64,000 bases of DNA from Aedoeadaptatus coli. GTDB lineage: Bacteria > Bacillota > Clostridia > Tissierellales > Peptoniphilaceae. The notes under the pieces were generated by a model. The model searched no databases and was not told where the DNA came from. It saw only the letters and a program-made list of their open reading frames with translations. A program made the position numbers and the translations under genes. Positions within the stretch are counted from its first letter, which is position 1; each line of letters starts with the position of its first letter. This document shows, piece after piece, positions 27,033-36,485 of this stretch. The stretch is taken from positions 1 to 64,000 of the forward strand of contig NZ_OPYI01000008.1 of assembly GCF_900343085.1 (NCBI RefSeq), read 5' to 3'.

Positions 27033-28274
27033 ATAAACATTTTAAACTTAATATTCAAGTCGAGAGACAAACCTAAAGACGGGGAGAGGATATCTTCATC
27101 GTCTTTTTTATTTGGGAGAACAACAGCAGGAAGGAATGTCAACGAATTTACTGCCATGCAAATGACGGCAGTTTATTCATGTGTGAGAGTTCTTGCTGAA
27201 ACCTTAGCAGGACTTCCTCTTCATCTATATAAAAGAGGAGATTCGAACTCAAAGGAAAAAGCAAAAGACCACGCCATATATTTTCTTTTGCACGATGAAC
27301 CAAATACTGAAATGACTTCCTTTGTATTTAGAGAAACACTGATGACTCATCTTCTTTTATGGGGAAATGCCTATGCTCAGATAATTCGAAATGGAAGAAA
27401 TGAGATCATTGGACTTTATCCCTTAATGCCAAACAAGATGACTGTTATGCGAAGTGAAGAAGGAGAAATCTTCTATAAATACAATCATAAATCAGAAGAA
27501 GTTTATCTTTTAAAAGAAGATGTCCTTCACATACCTGGACTTGGTTTTGATGGCCTTATTGGATACTCGCCAATTACAATGGCAAAGAATGCAATTGGTA
27601 TGGCTATGGCTTGTGAAGATTATGGTGCTAGCTTTTTCCAAAATGGCGCACAGCCAGGTGGGGTTTTAGAGCATCCAGGTATTATTAAAGATCCAGAAAG
27701 AGTTAGAGCGTCATGGAATGCTGCCTTTCAAGGCCCTAAAAACGCCAACAAAGTGGCTGTACTTGAAGAAGGGATGAAATACCAACCCATAGCCATAGCG
27801 CCAAGTGAGGCCCAGTTTTTGGAAACTAGAAAGTTTCAGTTAAATGAGATAGCAAGAATATTCAGAATACCACCTCATATGATTGGTGACTTGGAGAAGT
27901 CGTCATTTTCAAATATAGAACAGCAGTCACTTGAATTTGTTAAATACACCCTTGATCCTTGGATCGTTCGTTGGGAACAATCTTTGGAAAGAGCACTACT
28001 AACAAATAAAGAAAAAGAATCATACTTTATTAAATTCAATCTTGATGGACTTCTGAGGGGAGACTATGAATCAAGGATGAATGGATATGCTGTAGGAAGA
28101 CAAAATGGCTGGATGAGTGCAAATGACATAAGAGAATTAGAAAATCTAGATAGGATATCGGCTGAAGAAGGTGGTGACTTATACCTTGTAAATGGAAATA
28201 TGCTACCACTTGATAAGGCAGGTAGTTTTTATCAGCAGAAAGGAGAAGTGATAAGTCCTAATGAAGAACAATAG
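27033..28274 (+). CDS. Portal protein, AUA start
   Basis: The 413-residue HK97-type portal protein forms the ring where DNA enters the capsid. Family segments are NEFTAMQMTAVYSCVRVLAE (about residues 35-54) and FQLNEIARIFRIPPHMIGD (about 269-287). The best start is ATA at 27033, 7 nt after GGAGG, giving (M)NILNLIFKSRD; the only in-frame upstream ATG codons overlap the divergent DUF3800 gene and have no site. Its 3' end overlaps the protease gene. Confidence 0.87.
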   Translation: MNILNLIFKSRDKPKDGERISSSSFLFGRTTAGRNVNEFTAMQMTAVYSCVRVLAETLAGLPLHLYKRGDSNSKEKAKDHAIYFLLHDEPNTEMTSFVFRETLMTHLLLWGNAYAQIIRNGRNEIIGLYPLMPNKMTVMRSEEGEIFYKYNHKSEEVYLLKEDVLHIPGLGFDGLIGYSPITMAKNAIGMAMACEDYGASFFQNGAQPGGVLEHPGIIKDPERVRASWNAAFQGPKNANKVAVLEEGMKYQPIAIAPSEAQFLETRKFQLNEIARIFRIPPHMIGDLEKSSFSNIEQQSLEFVKYTLDPWIVRWEQSLERALLTNKEKESYFIKFNLDGLLRGDYESRMNGYAVGRQNGWMSANDIRELENLDRISAEEGGDLYLVNGNMLPLDKAGSFYQQKGEVISPNEEQ

Positions 28275-28947
28275 AATATTTTGGAATTGGAAAAAGGATT
28301 CAAATGAACTCTATATAGATGGAGTTATTGCAGAAGAGTCTTGGTTTGATGATGAAATAACTCCAAGGCTCTTTTTTGAAGAATTAAAAAACAAAAGTGG
28401 AGATATAACTGTGTGGATCAACTCCCCTGGTGGAGATTGTATCGCAGCATCAAGAATTTACACCATGCTTTTAGAACACAAGGGAAATGTGACAATTAAG
28501 ATTGATGGACTTGCAGCATCAGCAGCATCAGTTATTGCTATGGCAGGAACTGAAGTTTTGATGAGTCCTACATCACTAATGATGATTCATAATCCTTTAA
28601 CTGTAGCAATTGGCGACTCAAAAGAAATGCAAAAAGCTATCGATATGCTTAAGGAAGTCAAGGAATCAATCATCAATGCCTATGAGATTAAAACTGGTTT
28701 ATCCCGAGAAGAGATTTCTAATCTAATGGATGGAGAGACTTGGTTTGATAAGAATAAGGCCATTGAGATGGGTTTTTGTGATGGAACTCTCACTGACAAA
28801 AGAAAAGATGAAAAAGTTACGAACATGGTCTTTTCAAGGCGAGCAGTTACAAATTCACTTTTAACAAAGATAAATAAAGAAGTAAAAACTCATTCAATGA
28901 GCGAAGTAGAAGAAAGATTAAACAAAATTAAAAATACTTGGAGGTAA
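28261..28947 (+). CDS. ClpP-type prohead protease
   Basis: The 228-residue serine protease is related to ClpP: WINSPGGD (about residues 58-65), catalytic Ser in GLAASAASVIAM (about 84-95) and His in MMIHNP (about 109-114). It should remove the delta domain of the capsid protein during head maturation. It overlaps the portal gene and is 4 bp before the capsid gene. Confidence 0.88.
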   Translation: MKNNRIFWNWKKDSNELYIDGVIAEESWFDDEITPRLFFEELKNKSGDITVWINSPGGDCIAASRIYTMLLEHKGNVTIKIDGLAASAASVIAMAGTEVLMSPTSLMMIHNPLTVAIGDSKEMQKAIDMLKEVKESIINAYEIKTGLSREEISNLMDGETWFDKNKAIEMGFCDGTLTDKRKDEKVTNMVFSRRAVTNSLLTKINKEVKTHSMSEVEERLNKIKNTWR

Positions 28948-28951
28948 AGAT

Positions 28952-30142
28952 ATGAACTTAAAAGAACTAATGGAAAAGAGAACTAAGGCATGGGATGAGG
29001 CAAAGGCATTTGCTGAATCTAAGAAAGATGAAAATGGCCTAATGTCTGGTGAAGACTTTAAGACATATGAAGAGATGGAAAAAAACATCGAGAATTACAC
29101 TCGTGAAATCGAAAGAAAGAAGAGGGAAGAAGAAATGGATAAATCCTTAGAAAAACCTACTACTCAAGCACTAACAAATGAACCTGCTACTTTTAATGAA
29201 GAAGATAAACCAATGAGAGCAAGAAATGTCTATAAGAAGTCTATGATGAAAGCATTAAGAACTAATTTTAGAGATATTTCTAATGAATTAAAAGTAGGGA
29301 CAGATGAAAGTGGTGGATATTTAGTTCCAGAAGAAATGGAAGTAGATATTGTAAATGGGCTTGAAGATGAAAATATTGTAAGAAAATTAGCTACAAAAGT
29401 TCAAACTTCTGGACTTCATAAAATCAATATTGCAGCTACAAAGCCAGCTGCTCTATGGGTAGAAGAAGGTGGTCAACTTACCTTTGGAGATGGTACATTC
29501 GACCAAGTATCTCTTGATGCACACAAACTTCATGTTGGTATTAAAGTAACTGAAGAACTTCTCTATGATGCAGCCTTTAATTTAGAAAAATACATCACTG
29601 AAGAATTTACTAGAGCACTAGCAAATGCTGAAGAGGACGCTTTCTTAAATGGCGATGGAGTAAATAAGCCTACAGGAATTTTTGACTCTAAAAAGGGTGG
29701 AGAACTTGGTGTGACAACAAAGGCTCAAACAATTACTGCGGATGAACTAATTGATTTAGTTTACTCATTAGACAGACCTTATAGGAAGAAAGCGGCATTC
29801 ATTTTAAATGATGCAACAGTTGCTCAAATTAGAAAACTTAAGGATGTTAATGGTGCATATATTTGGCAACCATCACTTAAAGATGGAGAACCAGATAGAC
29901 TTTTAGGATATCCTGCCTACACATCAGCCTTTGCTCCTAAATCTGAAAAAGGAAAACTTGCTGTAGCCTTTGGCGATTTTTCTTATTACAAGATTGGAGA
30001 CAGAGGAAATAGGTCTTTCCAAGACTTAAAGGAACTATTTGCAGGAAATGGCATGGTAGGTTTCTTAGGTAAAGAAAGAGTTGATGGAATCTTAGTTTTA
30101 AGAGAAGCAGTTAAACTTTTAAAAATCGGTGCTACTGCCTAA
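28952..30142 (+). CDS. HK97-family major capsid protein
   Basis: The 396-residue protein has a coiled-coil delta domain (about residues 1-88) that the upstream protease would remove, and the HK97 fold after it: GTDESGGYLVPEEME, then LATKVQTSGLHKINI and the E-loop and P-domain. NGDGVNKPTGIF is typical. A GGAGG site precedes ATG 28952. Confidence 0.9.
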   Translation: MNLKELMEKRTKAWDEAKAFAESKKDENGLMSGEDFKTYEEMEKNIENYTREIERKKREEEMDKSLEKPTTQALTNEPATFNEEDKPMRARNVYKKSMMKALRTNFRDISNELKVGTDESGGYLVPEEMEVDIVNGLEDENIVRKLATKVQTSGLHKINIAATKPAALWVEEGGQLTFGDGTFDQVSLDAHKLHVGIKVTEELLYDAAFNLEKYITEEFTRALANAEEDAFLNGDGVNKPTGIFDSKKGGELGVTTKAQTITADELIDLVYSLDRPYRKKAAFILNDATVAQIRKLKDVNGAYIWQPSLKDGEPDRLLGYPAYTSAFAPKSEKGKLAVAFGDFSYYKIGDRGNRSFQDLKELFAGNGMVGFLGKERVDGILVLREAVKLLKIGATA

Positions 30143-30152
30143 GGAGTAAATT

Positions 30153-30425
30153 ATGATTACTCTTGAGGAGGCAAAGTCCTATTTAAGGGTGGATTTTGAT
30201 GATGAGGATGAGATGATTGAATCTCTCATCCAATCATCAATCAAACACTCCATGGATGTAGCTAGGGTTAATAGTGAAGAAGAACTTTCTAAAAATCCAA
30301 ATGGAAAGATAGCTGTCCTCTATATGACTGCTTATCTTTATGAGCATAGAGAAGAGGCAGATTATTCTGAACTAAACTTAACTCTAAGGGCTTTATTATT
30401 TGGAATGAGAAAGGCTGAGTTCTAA
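30153..30425 (+). CDS. Head-tail connector protein (gp6-like)
   Basis: The 90-residue helical protein matches the HK97 gp6-like adaptor: MITLEEAKSYLRVDFDDEDE at the start, then two short helices and a C-terminal LRALLFGMRK. It forms the ring below the portal. Its stop overlaps the next start. Confidence 0.85.
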   Translation: MITLEEAKSYLRVDFDDEDEMIESLIQSSIKHSMDVARVNSEEELSKNPNGKIAVLYMTAYLYEHREEADYSELNLTLRALLFGMRKAEF

Positions 30426-30757
30426 TGAGGATATCAGATTTAAATAGAAAAATAACCTTTCAAAATAAAAATGTTGAGGTGGATGGAATTGGTAACCATA
30501 AATCAGTATGGACGGATTATCTAGAAACTTCAGCCTATATATCTTTTCAAGGTAAAGGCGAAGAAGTTTTTCTAGGGATGGAAGTAGACAGGTCAGATAT
30601 TTCTTTTACTATAAGATTTCAAAATAGGTTAAAGAATATTAACACTTCAGAATACAGAATTCTATTTGATGATGAAAAGTACAATATCATCTCAATTGAC
30701 TTTATGAACTACAAAAATAGACTTATAAAGTTTAGATGTAGGAAGGTGAGTAGATGA
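30425..30757 (+). CDS. Head closure protein (SPP1 gp16-like)
   Basis: The 110-residue beta-rich protein has RISDLNRKITFQ at the start and RILFDDEKYNIISIDF near the end, typical of phage head-tail adaptors or stopper proteins. It overlaps both neighbours by a few bases in the tail operon. Confidence 0.82.
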   Translation: MRISDLNRKITFQNKNVEVDGIGNHKSVWTDYLETSAYISFQGKGEEVFLGMEVDRSDISFTIRFQNRLKNINTSEYRILFDDEKYNIISIDFMNYKNRLIKFRCRKVSR

Positions 30758-31134
30758 ATGTAAAAATTGAAAACCTAGCCAGTGAAATAATGAAGGGCTT
30801 AGAAGAATATTCTGATATGGCAACAGATGAAGTCAAAAAGGAAGTCAAAAAAGCTGGTAGCAATATTAGAAAAGACATACAAGAAAATGCACCAGTTGGA
30901 GAAACAAAGAAATATTCTAAATCTTGGTCAGTAAAAACTATGAAAGAAACTTCAAACTCAATAGAACTTGTAGTTCACTCAAGAAATAGATACCAGCTGG
31001 CTCATTTACTTGAAAAAGGGCACGTCCTAAGACAGGGAGGAAGAGTATCTGCTAAGCCACACATCGGACCAGCTGAAGAGAAAGGAATCAGAGAATTGGA
31101 AGAAAATATTATGAGGAAACTAAACGATGGATAG
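30754..31134 (+). CDS. HK97 gp10-like neck protein
   Basis: The 126-residue protein matches the gp10 family: a helical N-terminus (EEYSDMATDEVKKEVKK) and HLLEKGHVLRQGGRVSAKPH near residue 85-104, the conserved family motif. It is a tail terminator or neck component. Confidence 0.83.
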   Translation: MNVKIENLASEIMKGLEEYSDMATDEVKKEVKKAGSNIRKDIQENAPVGETKKYSKSWSVKTMKETSNSIELVVHSRNRYQLAHLLEKGHVLRQGGRVSAKPHIGPAEEKGIRELEENIMRKLNDG

Positions 31135-31453
31135 GCTATTAAAAATAATTGAAGATATGGGACTTCCATTTGCATACTCTCACTTTGCTGAAGGAGAAAG
31201 TCCAGATCCACCATTTATGGTCTATCTATTTCCAAAGAATAAACACTTTGGTGCAGATGGATATGTATATTATAAAAACACCCAGATAGACTTAGAACTT
31301 TATACTGATAAGAAAGATTTAAAATTAGAAGAAAAGATAGAAGAGATACTTGATAGAGAAAAAATCTATTATGAAAAATCTGAAGTTTGGATTGAATCAG
31401 AAAGACTTTATGAAGTTCTCTATGAATTTACTATGGAGGTAAAAAATGGCTAA
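31127..31453 (+). CDS. Tail completion/terminator protein
   Basis: The 108-residue protein is placed where tail terminator genes stand, between gp10 and the major tail protein. The LPFAYSHFAEGESPDPPFMV segment and the alternating strand pattern fit the family seen in this position in Firmicute siphophages. It overlaps both neighbours. Confidence 0.7.
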   Translation: MDRLLKIIEDMGLPFAYSHFAEGESPDPPFMVYLFPKNKHFGADGYVYYKNTQIDLELYTDKKDLKLEEKIEEILDREKIYYEKSEVWIESERLYEVLYEFTMEVKNG

Positions 31454-32042
31454 TAAAGTTAAATTTAATATTTGTAACGTACATTACGCTCTCTTTGATA
31501 AAGTCGAAGAGGGCGTTATTAAATATAAGACACCAGTTCCAATGCCTGGTGCTGTTTCAATTTCATTGGATCCTAATGGAGAGCCTGAAAGCTTTTATGC
31601 AGATGGAATTGAATACTACACTATTTCAAACAATATGGGATATGACGGAGATTTGGAAATCGCTCTTATTCCAGAATCCTTTAGGACTGATGTTTTGATG
31701 GAAAAATCAGACTCCAATAAAGTTCTAATTGAGTCTTCAAACTCTGAAACTGCAAACTTTGCACTGTTATTTGAGTTTGATGGAGACCAAAAGAAAATCC
31801 GTCACGTCATGTATAACTGTTCAGCAGCAAGACCTACTCTCGAAGGAGAAACTAATGAAGAATCAAGAGAAGTTCAACCAGAAACCTTATCTATCCAAGC
31901 AAGACCACTTCCAAATGGAAATGTAAAGGCTAGAACAGGTGAGGAGACTACAAAGGAAACTTATGATGGTTGGTATAAGTCAGTCTATATGCCCACAGAA
32001 ACGACAGTAACACCTTCAAGGGCAAGTGTTGGAGGTAAATAA
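31446..32042 (+). CDS. Major tail tube protein
   Basis: The 198-residue protein matches phage major tail proteins of the phi13 type: VKFNICNVHYALFD at the start and a beta-rich core with GYDGDLEIALIPESFRTDVL. It forms the tail tube around the tape measure. The start has GGAGG overlapping the previous gene end. Confidence 0.85.
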   Translation: MANKVKFNICNVHYALFDKVEEGVIKYKTPVPMPGAVSISLDPNGEPESFYADGIEYYTISNNMGYDGDLEIALIPESFRTDVLMEKSDSNKVLIESSNSETANFALLFEFDGDQKKIRHVMYNCSAARPTLEGETNEESREVQPETLSIQARPLPNGNVKARTGEETTKETYDGWYKSVYMPTETTVTPSRASVGGK

Positions 32043-32044
32043 AT

Positions 32045-32401
32045 ATGGCACTAACAAAGAAAATTCAGATTGACGGGCAAGATGTTATTTTTCGTGCATC
32101 AGCAGCTATCCCAAGAATCTATAGACTTAAATTTGGAAGAGATATCTTCAAAGACTTAATGGAACTTGAAAAGTCCATGAAGAAAAATGATGAAGATAAA
32201 TCTAATCTAGATATAGGTTCATTAGAACTATTTGAAAATATAGCCTATGTAATGGCAAAGCATGGAGATAAATCTGTGCCAGATAGTCCAGAAGAATGGT
32301 TAGATAATTTCTCAACCTTTTCAATTTACCAAATTCTACCTCAGTTAATTGAGTTATGGGGACTTAACATCAAGTCGGAAGAAGTTCCTAAAAAAAAGTA
32401 A
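32045..32401 (+). CDS. Tail assembly chaperone (gpG-like)
   Basis: The 118-residue helical protein is placed between tail tube and tape measure like lambda gpG. It ends at an eight-A run (32390-32397) followed by G-TAA. A -1 slip there joins it to the downstream frame, giving the longer gpG-T form. DUF-type phage tail chaperones bind the tape measure. Confidence 0.82.
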   Translation: MALTKKIQIDGQDVIFRASAAIPRIYRLKFGRDIFKDLMELEKSMKKNDEDKSNLDIGSLELFENIAYVMAKHGDKSVPDSPEEWLDNFSTFSIYQILPQLIELWGLNIKSEEVPKKK

Positions 32402-32583
32402 GACCGACAGAAAGACCAATGACTACACCCTTGTTTCTATTAAGGGCTGTAGAATTAGGTCTTTCTGTTTCTGATTTATCCCTACTAACAATTGGACTTG
32501 TAAATGATATGTTCACAGAAAAGAATAACGACGACTATAAATATAAAGAAGTAGCTACGCAAGAAGATTATGATAAGTTTTAA
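32395..32583 (+). CDS. gpT-like extension of tail chaperone (-1 frameshift)
   Basis: In the -1 frame the sequence continues from the A run as KVRPTERPMTTPLFLLRAVE and runs 61 codons to TAA 32581-32583. It matches the short T segment expected behind gpG. An ATG at 32417 could start it alone but has no ribosome site. The product is most likely made only as the G-T fusion (inference from family behaviour). Confidence 0.72.
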   Translation, partial: KVRPTERPMTTPLFLLRAVELGLSVSDLSLLTIGLVNDMFTEKNNDDYKYKEVATQEDYDKF

Positions 32584-32909
32584 TCTTCAAGCTTAGCTAC
32601 TCTTTTTTCAGCATCTTTATAGACTTTGGATTCGGCTCTTGCACCGATAATAATGACAAGAACTTCGTCATCTGATTTTTCCAATTTATAAACGATCCTA
32701 AGACCTGAACTCTTAAGTTTAATTTTCATAAGACCAGCAAGCTTAGAATCAGAAAGGTTAGAAAGAGGCTTGCCATACCCACCTTCAGTATTAGGAAGAG
32801 GATTTATTAAGATCCTCTTAAGTGCTTTATCGACAATTTTTCTTTGAGATCCATCTAAGGCTTTATAGTCTTGGATGGCTTCTTTTATAAAGGATAGTTT
32901 ATAGTTCAT
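32580..32909 (-). CDS. RelE/ParE-family toxin
   Basis: The 109-residue basic protein has the RelE-type layout: NYKLSFIKEAIQDYKALDGS at the N-terminus, then GLMKIKLKSSGLRIVYKLEK and VLVIIIGARAESKVYKDAEKR. It is a likely ribosome-dependent mRNA interferase. It overlaps the antitoxin stop and its own stop overlaps the tail chaperone end on the other strand. Confidence 0.82.
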   Translation of the reverse strand: MNYKLSFIKEAIQDYKALDGSQRKIVDKALKRILINPLPNTEGGYGKPLSNLSDSKLAGLMKIKLKSSGLRIVYKLEKSDDEVLVIIIGARAESKVYKDAEKRVAKLED

Positions 32910-33229
32910 TCGATTTCGTCCTCATTAAGAGGAGAGACTTCATTTAAATCGATATGAAAGGCTTCTTCAAATTCATCTTGAGAAATTAAATCGGATTTAT
33001 CCATTGATGACATCCTTGTATTGGCAAGCATAAGATCTCTTGCATCTTCGAGCTCATCAATGAGTTTCGTATATTCATCAGGGGAAACAAGAATGCACTC
33101 AGGAGTGTTGTTCTTTAATACGACCTTAGAACCGTTCACTTTGACATCATCGAAAATACGTCCAGCTAGGCCTCGATTAAATTCAGAAATGGATACAGTC
33201 TTGTTGGATAATTCTTTTACAAAATTCAT
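32906..33229 (-). CDS. Phd/YefM-family antitoxin
   Basis: The 107-residue protein has an N-terminal Phd/YefM-type domain (TVSISEFNRG and VVLKNNTPECILVSPDEY) and an acidic C-terminus that should wrap the toxin. Start ATG 33229 has GAGGTG upstream; a longer frame has no site. The promoter is covered by an inverted repeat, the usual site of autoregulation. Confidence 0.82.
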   Translation of the reverse strand: MNFVKELSNKTVSISEFNRGLAGRIFDDVKVNGSKVVLKNNTPECILVSPDEYTKLIDELEDARDLMLANTRMSSMDKSDLISQDEFEEAFHIDLNEVSPLNEDEIE

Positions 33230-33276
33230 ACTTATCACCTCAAGATAAGTATAGCAAAAATTGATAAAAACATCAA
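33230..33276 (-). promoter_or_regulatory. Promoter and operator of second toxin-antitoxin pair
   Basis: On the - strand TTGATG (33271-33276), a 17-bp spacer and TATACT (33248-33253) precede the antitoxin. ACTTATC (33230-33236) and GATAAGT (33244-33250) form an inverted repeat that overlaps both the ribosome site and the -10. Confidence 0.78.
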
Positions 33277-33318
33277 CAAAAACACTGATAAATATATCTC
33301 TAGAGAGGAGGTGAGATA

Positions 33319-36300
33319 TTGGCAAATAGAATAAAAGGGATAACTGTTGAGATTGGTGGGGACACTACCAAATTACAGACTGCACTAAAACAAGTAAATA
33401 CGGAGATTAAACATACTCAATCTGAACTTCGTGATGTCAATAAACTTCTAAAACTTGATCCTGGCAACACTGAACTTATCTCACAAAAACATAAACTGTT
33501 AGGTCAGACATTAGAAGAAACAAAGAATAAACTAACATCATTAAAAGAGGCACAAAAACAAGCTGAACAGGCTCTTGCAGAAGGTAAGATTTCCCAAGAG
33601 CAATATGATGCTCTTAAACGAGAGATTATTGAAACAGAACAAGCCCTTAAATCTCTAGAAAGGCAAGGGGCAACCACAAATCAGACTCTTCAAAACATAG
33701 CTATTACTGGAGAAAAATGGCAAAACACAGGGCAAAATATAGAAAACGTGGGAAGAAAAATGATGCCAGTATCTCTTGCAGTAGCAGGTCTTGGAGCAGC
33801 AGCTGTAAAGACTGCATCAGATTTTGATTCTGGTATGTCAAAGGTAAAAGCAGTATCTGGTGCAACAGGGTCCGACTTTGATGCCCTAAGGGAAAAGGCT
33901 CGTGAAATGGGAGCCAAAACAAAGTTCTCAGCATCTGAAGCGGCAGAGGCTATGAACTACATGGCTATGGCTGGTTGGAAAAGTAAAGATATGATTAGTG
34001 GTATTGAAGGAGTCATGAACCTTGCTGCAGCTAGTGGTGAGGACTTAGCTACTACTTCAGATATCGTAACAGATGCCCTTACAGCCTTTGGTTTAAAAGC
34101 AGAAGATTCTTCTCACTTTGCTGATGTTCTTGCTGCTGCATCATCTAATGCCAATACCAATGTTTCATTAATGGGTGAAACCTTCAAATATGCTGCACCT
34201 ATTGCTGGGACACTTGGATATTCAGTTGAAGATACAGCAGTGGCTATAGGTTTAATGGCTAACGCAGGAATAAAGGGTTCACAAGCAGGGACAGCTTTAA
34301 GGTCTGGACTAACAAGACTCGCATCACCAACTAAAGAAGTTATTAACGGAATGTCTATGTTAGGCTTATCTATTGAAGATGTGCAGGGGCTTTCACTTGA
34401 TGAGACTCTAAGCACCTTTAGAGTAGCCTTTGCTAATTTAGATGGGACTCAAAAAGCACAAGCGGCATCCATGATATTTGGTAAAAACGCTATGTCTGGA
34501 ATGCTTGCAATTATAAATGCCAGTGAGAAAGACTACAACAGTTTGAGTGATGCCATATATAACGCAGATGGAACAGCAGAAAAAATGGCTGCTACTATGC
34601 AGGATAACCTAGCTGGTCAATTAAAGATCCTACAATCTGCCTTAGAAGAATTAGCTATATCCTTTGGAGAACTTTTAATGCCTGCTGTTAGAAAAGCAGT
34701 AGATATATTAACAAAACTGGTAAATGGACTTAATGCACTTCCAGGACCAGTAAAAGGTATTATTGCAGGAATCGGTCTTTTTATAGCTGCTCTTGGTCCT
34801 GTACTTATGATTGTAGGAAAACTTATCTGGTCAATAGGAACTATTATGACCAAAGGACCTCTAATAGTAGGAGGAATAACTAAGATAGTTGGAATCTTTA
34901 CAGGTACACTTATACCAGCAATTACTGCAGTAGTATCAGCCATTGGGATTGTTCCTATTGCTATTGGTGCAGTAATAGCAGGTCTAGTTCTTTTATGGAA
35001 GAAGTGTGACTGGTTTAGAGAAGGTGTCATCTCTATTTGGGAAACTATCAAAGAATCAACTGTTGCCATTTGGAATGGAATAAAAGAATTCTTTGTAAAC
35101 CTATGGCAAGGGATATCTGATTCATGGACAAGTACCTGGACTGAAATAACAAGTTTTCTATCAGAATTCTGGTCTGGATTTATTGAAGGTGTTAAGACTA
35201 CTTGGAAAGGCATCAAGGACTTTTTTGCCAACCTATGGAATGGACTTTCTGAAGGATGGAATACTATCTGGACATCTATAACAACTTTTCTAACTGAATC
35301 TTGGAATACCTTTATTGAGGGAGCAAAGAGTCTATGGCAAAGTTTAGGAGAATTCTTTACGAGCCTCTGGACAGGAATTAAAACTATTTTTACCAATATA
35401 TGGACAGCTATTTCAACTACAACTACAGAAGTATTTACAGCAGTTAGTGAGTTTATCAGGACTACTTGGGAAAGTATTAAGACTTTAATTTCAACAGTTC
35501 TAGATGCAATCAAAGTAAAAGTAGAGACTATTTGGAATGGACTAAAAGAGTTTTTAACAACAGTTATTACTGCTATTGGAGAATTTATTTCTACATCCTG
35601 GACAAACATAAAAACTACAATTGAGACTATCTTGACTTCTATTAAGGCAGTTCTTGAATCAATCTGGAATGGGATAAAGACCTTTATCTCATCTACAATG
35701 AATAACATAAAGTCCTTTGTTTCATCTGCTTGGAATTCTATAAAGTCGACTATTTCCTCTGCAGTGAATACTGCAAAGTCAGCAGTATCGTCTGCTTTTA
35801 ATTCTATGAGATCAAGCATTTCATCTACCATGTCAAATATTCAGTCCACTATCAGAAATGGATTTAATAATGCAGTTAATCACATTAAGAATTTGGCATC
35901 TCAAGCTTATACATGGGGAGCTGATATGATTAATGGAATTGCAAGAGGGATTAGAAGTGCGATTAGCAATGTGACATCTGCTGTATCGAATGTAGCATCA
36001 ACTATTAGGTCCTACCTGCACTTTTCAGTTCCAGATGTTGGTCCACTTACCGACTACGAATCATGGATGCCAGACTTTATGGAAGGTCTATCTAAGGGAA
36101 TTGAAAAGAGCAGGAGATTAGTTCAATCTTCGATGGAAAATGTCGCAAGTGATATGGTTTTAAGTCCAAATATATCAGCTGTTGGCATAGGTGGATATGA
36201 TAAAGAACCTGCTGTAAATGGAATTGATATAGGAAGACAAATATCCGATGCACTTGCAAATATAAATGTTAAATCGGAAAATGCTGGAGATATAGTTATC

Positions 36301-36384
36301 CCAGTTTATCTTGGAGGCACACTCCTTGATGAAGTTATTGTCAATGCATCTATGCGTAAGAATTTAAGAAGTGGAGGTAGATAA
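33319..36384 (+). CDS. Tape measure protein
   Basis: The 1021-residue protein starts with TTG behind GGAGG. Residues 1-130 form a coiled coil; about 150-480 is a TP901-type tape measure domain (AREMGAKTKFSASEAAEAMN); about 490-590 has hydrophobic membrane-like segments; and about 590-860 is a long array of Trp-containing roughly 11-residue repeats (IWNGLKEFF, LWNGLSEGW and similar). It sets tail length. The long open frame on the other strand inside it is a composition shadow. Confidence 0.92.
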   Translation: MANRIKGITVEIGGDTTKLQTALKQVNTEIKHTQSELRDVNKLLKLDPGNTELISQKHKLLGQTLEETKNKLTSLKEAQKQAEQALAEGKISQEQYDALKREIIETEQALKSLERQGATTNQTLQNIAITGEKWQNTGQNIENVGRKMMPVSLAVAGLGAAAVKTASDFDSGMSKVKAVSGATGSDFDALREKAREMGAKTKFSASEAAEAMNYMAMAGWKSKDMISGIEGVMNLAAASGEDLATTSDIVTDALTAFGLKAEDSSHFADVLAAASSNANTNVSLMGETFKYAAPIAGTLGYSVEDTAVAIGLMANAGIKGSQAGTALRSGLTRLASPTKEVINGMSMLGLSIEDVQGLSLDETLSTFRVAFANLDGTQKAQAASMIFGKNAMSGMLAIINASEKDYNSLSDAIYNADGTAEKMAATMQDNLAGQLKILQSALEELAISFGELLMPAVRKAVDILTKLVNGLNALPGPVKGIIAGIGLFIAALGPVLMIVGKLIWSIGTIMTKGPLIVGGITKIVGIFTGTLIPAITAVVSAIGIVPIAIGAVIAGLVLLWKKCDWFREGVISIWETIKESTVAIWNGIKEFFVNLWQGISDSWTSTWTEITSFLSEFWSGFIEGVKTTWKGIKDFFANLWNGLSEGWNTIWTSITTFLTESWNTFIEGAKSLWQSLGEFFTSLWTGIKTIFTNIWTAISTTTTEVFTAVSEFIRTTWESIKTLISTVLDAIKVKVETIWNGLKEFLTTVITAIGEFISTSWTNIKTTIETILTSIKAVLESIWNGIKTFISSTMNNIKSFVSSAWNSIKSTISSAVNTAKSAVSSAFNSMRSSISSTMSNIQSTIRNGFNNAVNHIKNLASQAYTWGADMINGIARGIRSAISNVTSAVSNVASTIRSYLHFSVPDVGPLTDYESWMPDFMEGLSKGIEKSRRLVQSSMENVASDMVLSPNISAVGIGGYDKEPAVNGIDIGRQISDALANINVKSENAGDIVIPVYLGGTLLDEVIVNASMRKNLRSGGR

Positions 36385-36422
36385 TGACCTAACCCAAAAT
36401 CTATGATTTTGTTGGTAGGTCA
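36385..36422 (+). other. Large hairpin between tape measure and tail genes
   Basis: TGACCTA/TAGGTCA and CAAAATC/GATTTTG form a bipartite stem with a 3-nt loop and no T run. It lies in a 101-bp gap that also holds AAGGAGCAAAGCGACGC, similar to AAGGAGCGAAGCGACGC near 53440 by attR. Confidence 0.6.
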
Positions 36423-36485
36423 GATGCAGTCTCACCCCATGAACAAGGAGCAAAGCGACGCAGTGAATGGAGGTGTAGTCGTATA

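Noticed and set aside
34617..35831. 404-codon open frame on the - strand inside the tape measure gene
   Set aside because: It mirrors the repetitive Trp/Thr/Ile repeats of the tape measure, has no ribosome site and no plausible protein family.
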